Source of the DNA: Phycisphaerae bacterium
GTDB lineage: Bacteria; Planctomycetota; Phycisphaerae; Tepidisphaerales; Tepidisphaeraceae
DNA length: 7,312 bases
Assembly (NCBI GenBank): GCA_014380825.1
Contig: JACMJD010000693.1
Location: 1-7,312, forward strand
Reading direction: 5' to 3'
Made by a program: the position numbers and the translations under genes. Positions 5,870 to 7,312 of the stretch are shown in pieces. Numbering within the stretch: position 1 is the stretch's first letter; the number at the start of each line of letters is the position of its first letter. The notes beneath the pieces were generated by a model that ran no database searches, was not told the origin of the DNA, and saw only the letters and a list, made by a program, of their open reading frames with translations.

Positions 5870-6925
5870 ATGGCAGTTGACGTTGCAAAGCCTCAAACCG
5901 CACCGAGCGCAGCACGCCCGGCGCGGGACAAAACGCCGGCATCGGATGGGACTGTCGAGCGCGAGCGCCTGCGCATGATGATGCTCATCCGCCGGTTCGA
6001 AGAACGCAGCTATCAGGAATACACCAAGCCCGGCCAGCGCATCGGCGGGTTTTGTCATCTGTACAGCGGGCAGGAAGCCGTGGCCGTGGGTATCGCGGCG
6101 CTGTTTCAGAAGGGCAAAGACTACCTGATCAACGGCTATCGCGATCACGGCCACTCACTGGCGCTCGGGATGACGGCGCGAACGGCGATGGCCGAGATGT
6201 TCGGCCGGGCGACCGGTTGCTCTAAAGGCAAGGGCGGATCGATGCATCTGTTCGATGCCTCCGTCGGCAACATGGGCGGGCACGGGATCGTCGGCGGACA
6301 AATTCCGCTAGGCACCGGCTTCGCCTTTTCCTGTGCATACAAGAAAACGGGTGGCGTCGCGTTCACGCTCTTCGGTGACGGCGCGGTCAACCAGGGCACG
6401 CACAACGAAGCGCTCAACCTCGGAAGCTTGTACAAGCTGCCCGCGATCTACATCGTTGAAAACAACCTGATGGCGATGGGCACGCAGGTCGAGCGTCACT
6501 CGGCGGAAACCGATCTCTCCAAGCGCGCGGCCGGCTACAACATGCCGACGACGAATGTCGACGGCAACGATCTGGATGTCGTAATCGAAGCGCTGACGAT
6601 GGCCGTCAATCGCGGACGTCGCGGCGAAGGTCCAAGCTATCTCGTGATGAACACGTATCGCTATCGAGGCCATTCGATGTCGGACGCCATGAAGTACCGC
6701 CCGAAGGAAGAAGCCGAAAAGTGGAAGCAGCGCGATCCGATCACGGTGTATGAGACTCGTTTGAAGGAAAAGAAGCTGATCGACGATGCCGCGATCGAAA
6801 AGATTGACGCGGAGTGTCGGGCAATTGTCGACGATTCCGTGAAGTTCGCAGACGCGTCGCCGCATCCAGACATGAGCGAGCTGTATACCGACATTCTTTC
6901 AGAGAAGTATCCGTTGCAAAAGTAG
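5870..6925 (+). CDS. pdhA: Pyruvate dehydrogenase E1 component, alpha subunit
   Basis: This 351-residue protein is the alpha chain of the heterotetrameric, thiamine-diphosphate-dependent E1 that decarboxylates pyruvate and passes the acetyl group to E2 lipoyl. The ThDP-binding motif is intact: FGDGAVNQG (168-176) through ENN (197-199). Other family signatures are MMLIRRFEERSYQEY (37-51), FCHLYSGQEAVAVG (61-74), GYRDHGHSLALG (89-100), GKGGSMHLFD (120-129), GHGIVGGQIPLGTG (137-150) and YRYRGHSMSD (263-272), the loop that is phosphorylated in eukaryotic homologues. The first ~28 residues are an Ala/Pro/Thr-rich tail, absent from the catalytic core. The start has GGAG ten bases upstream. Downstream lies the beta subunit, so the pair is of the split alpha/beta type rather than the single-chain AceE type. 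Acetoin or branched-chain dehydrogenase alpha chains are less likely alternatives. Confidence 0.95.
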   Translation: MAVDVAKPQTAPSAARPARDKTPASDGTVERERLRMMMLIRRFEERSYQEYTKPGQRIGGFCHLYSGQEAVAVGIAALFQKGKDYLINGYRDHGHSLALGMTARTAMAEMFGRATGCSKGKGGSMHLFDASVGNMGGHGIVGGQIPLGTGFAFSCAYKKTGGVAFTLFGDGAVNQGTHNEALNLGSLYKLPAIYIVENNLMAMGTQVERHSAETDLSKRAAGYNMPTTNVDGNDLDVVIEALTMAVNRGRRGEGPSYLVMNTYRYRGHSMSDAMKYRPKEEAEKWKQRDPITVYETRLKEKKLIDDAAIEKIDAECRAIVDDSVKFADASPHPDMSELYTDILSEKYPLQK

Positions 6926-6933
6926 GAGAGAGG

Positions 6934-7010
6934 TCAGAGTTCAGAGTTCAGAGGTCAGGAAGAAATGCTTTGCGTTTCCTGAACTCTGCACTCTGAACTC
7001 TGAACTCTGA
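6934..7010. repeat. Long inverted repeat of TCAGAGT tandem units in the pdhA-pdhB spacer
   Basis: The left arm (6934-6953) is nearly three tandem copies of the 7-mer TCAGAGT, and its exact 20-bp reverse complement lies at 6991-7010. A second inner stem pairs TCAGGAA (6955-6961) with TTCCTGA (6976-6982), leaving a 14-nt terminal loop and an asymmetric internal loop. In the RNA this would be a very stable hairpin of about 27 paired bases. It fills nearly all of the 89-bp gap and ends four bases before the pdhB ATG. It may be a mobile or slippage-derived repeat; an effect on pdhB translation or message processing is only an inference. Confidence 0.9.
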
Positions 7011-7014
7011 TGAC

Positions 7015-7312
7015 ATGCCCGAAATTCAATTCCGAGAAGCCCTCCGCCAAGCCATGACCGAGGAGATGGAGCGCGACGACAGCGTGTTCCTGATGGGTGA
7101 GGAAGTCGGCCAGTACAACGGCGCGTACAAGGTTTCCGAAGGGATGCTGGAGAAGTTCGGACCGCGACGGGTGATTGACACGCCGATCAGCGAGTCTGGA
7201 TTTTCCGGCCTCGGCATCGGCGCCGCCATGACCGGGCTTCGGCCGATCATCGAGTACATGAGCTGGAGCTTTTCGTTTGTCGCGTTCGACCAACTGGTCA
7301 ACAACGCCGCCA
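7015..7312 (+). CDS. pdhB: Pyruvate dehydrogenase E1 component, beta subunit (5' part only)
   Basis: Ninety-nine codons are visible before the window ends, out of about 325 expected. The opening [20 protein letters not shown], then [20 protein letters not shown] (24-43), [20 protein letters not shown] (48-67) and [13 protein letters not shown] are classic E1-beta. Glu60 in DTPISE is the residue that protonates the ThDP aminopyrimidine ring in this family. The gene follows pdhA on the same strand. No Shine-Dalgarno is visible, because the bases before the ATG are the right arm of the TCAGAGT hairpin plus TGAC. Translation may depend on coupling or on a leaderless-like mode; alternatively the repeat has replaced the original ribosome site. 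Confidence 0.93.
   Translation, partial: MPEIQFREALRQAMTEEMERDDSVFLMGEEVGQYNGAYKVSEGMLEKFGPRRVIDTPISESGFSGLGIGAAMTGLRPIIEYMSWSFSFVAFDQLVNNAA

Noticed and set aside
4892..6154. A 420-codon open frame on the minus strand
   Set aside because: It is antisense to both the glycosyltransferase-like gene and the 5' half of pdhA, crosses their spacer, and is rich in Arg/His/Ala as expected of a GC-rich shadow frame. The sense frames carry conserved motifs.
6934..7010. Terminator or CRISPR-like array in the pdhA-pdhB spacer
   Set aside because: There is no run of T after the stem, the repeat unit is only 7 bp, there are no spacers, and a terminator here would cut off pdhB.

Overview
The window looks like a chromosomal piece of a GC-rich, probably environmental bacterium. 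It carries a divergent arrangement of metabolic genes separated by a decayed mobile-element locus and decorated with several families of palindromic repeats. The use of a split alpha/beta pyruvate dehydrogenase E1, the hydantoinase-NCS1-aminotransferase cluster and the abundant hairpin repeats would suit a soil Verrucomicrobiota or Acidobacteriota-type genome. That placement is a guess: there is no rRNA or marker gene to settle it.

Region 1 (1-4279, minus strand) is a likely three-gene operon, read right to left. It contains a class III PLP aminotransferase of the AGXT2/beta-alanine type (4279-2984), a dihydropyrimidinase/hydantoinase (2969-1587) and an NCS1 nucleobase/hydantoin:cation symporter (1505 to the window edge, with its C-terminal end cut off). 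Together they suggest uptake and reductive degradation of pyrimidines or hydantoins: import of the ring, hydrolytic ring opening to an N-carbamoyl amino acid and, after decarbamoylation by an enzyme not seen here, transamination of the resulting beta-amino acid. A cluster of three hairpins lies between the hydantoinase and the permease.

Region 2 (about 4317-4846) has no intact gene. It holds two overlapping palindromes next to the operon start and a wrecked IS200/REP-associated (Y1-type) transposase-like gene whose two halves are in different frames. That remnant is bracketed by two nearly identical hairpin sequences in inverted orientation, which is the layout of a REP/RAYT element.

Region 3 (4901-7312, plus strand) holds a stand-alone GT-A-type glycosyltransferase-like gene, then pdhA and the start of pdhB, the two subunits of the thiamine-diphosphate E1 component of pyruvate dehydrogenase. 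The pdhA-pdhB spacer is taken up by a long inverted repeat built from a 7-bp tandem unit (TCAGAGT), which ends four bases before the pdhB start codon. No tRNA, rRNA or CRISPR array was seen.
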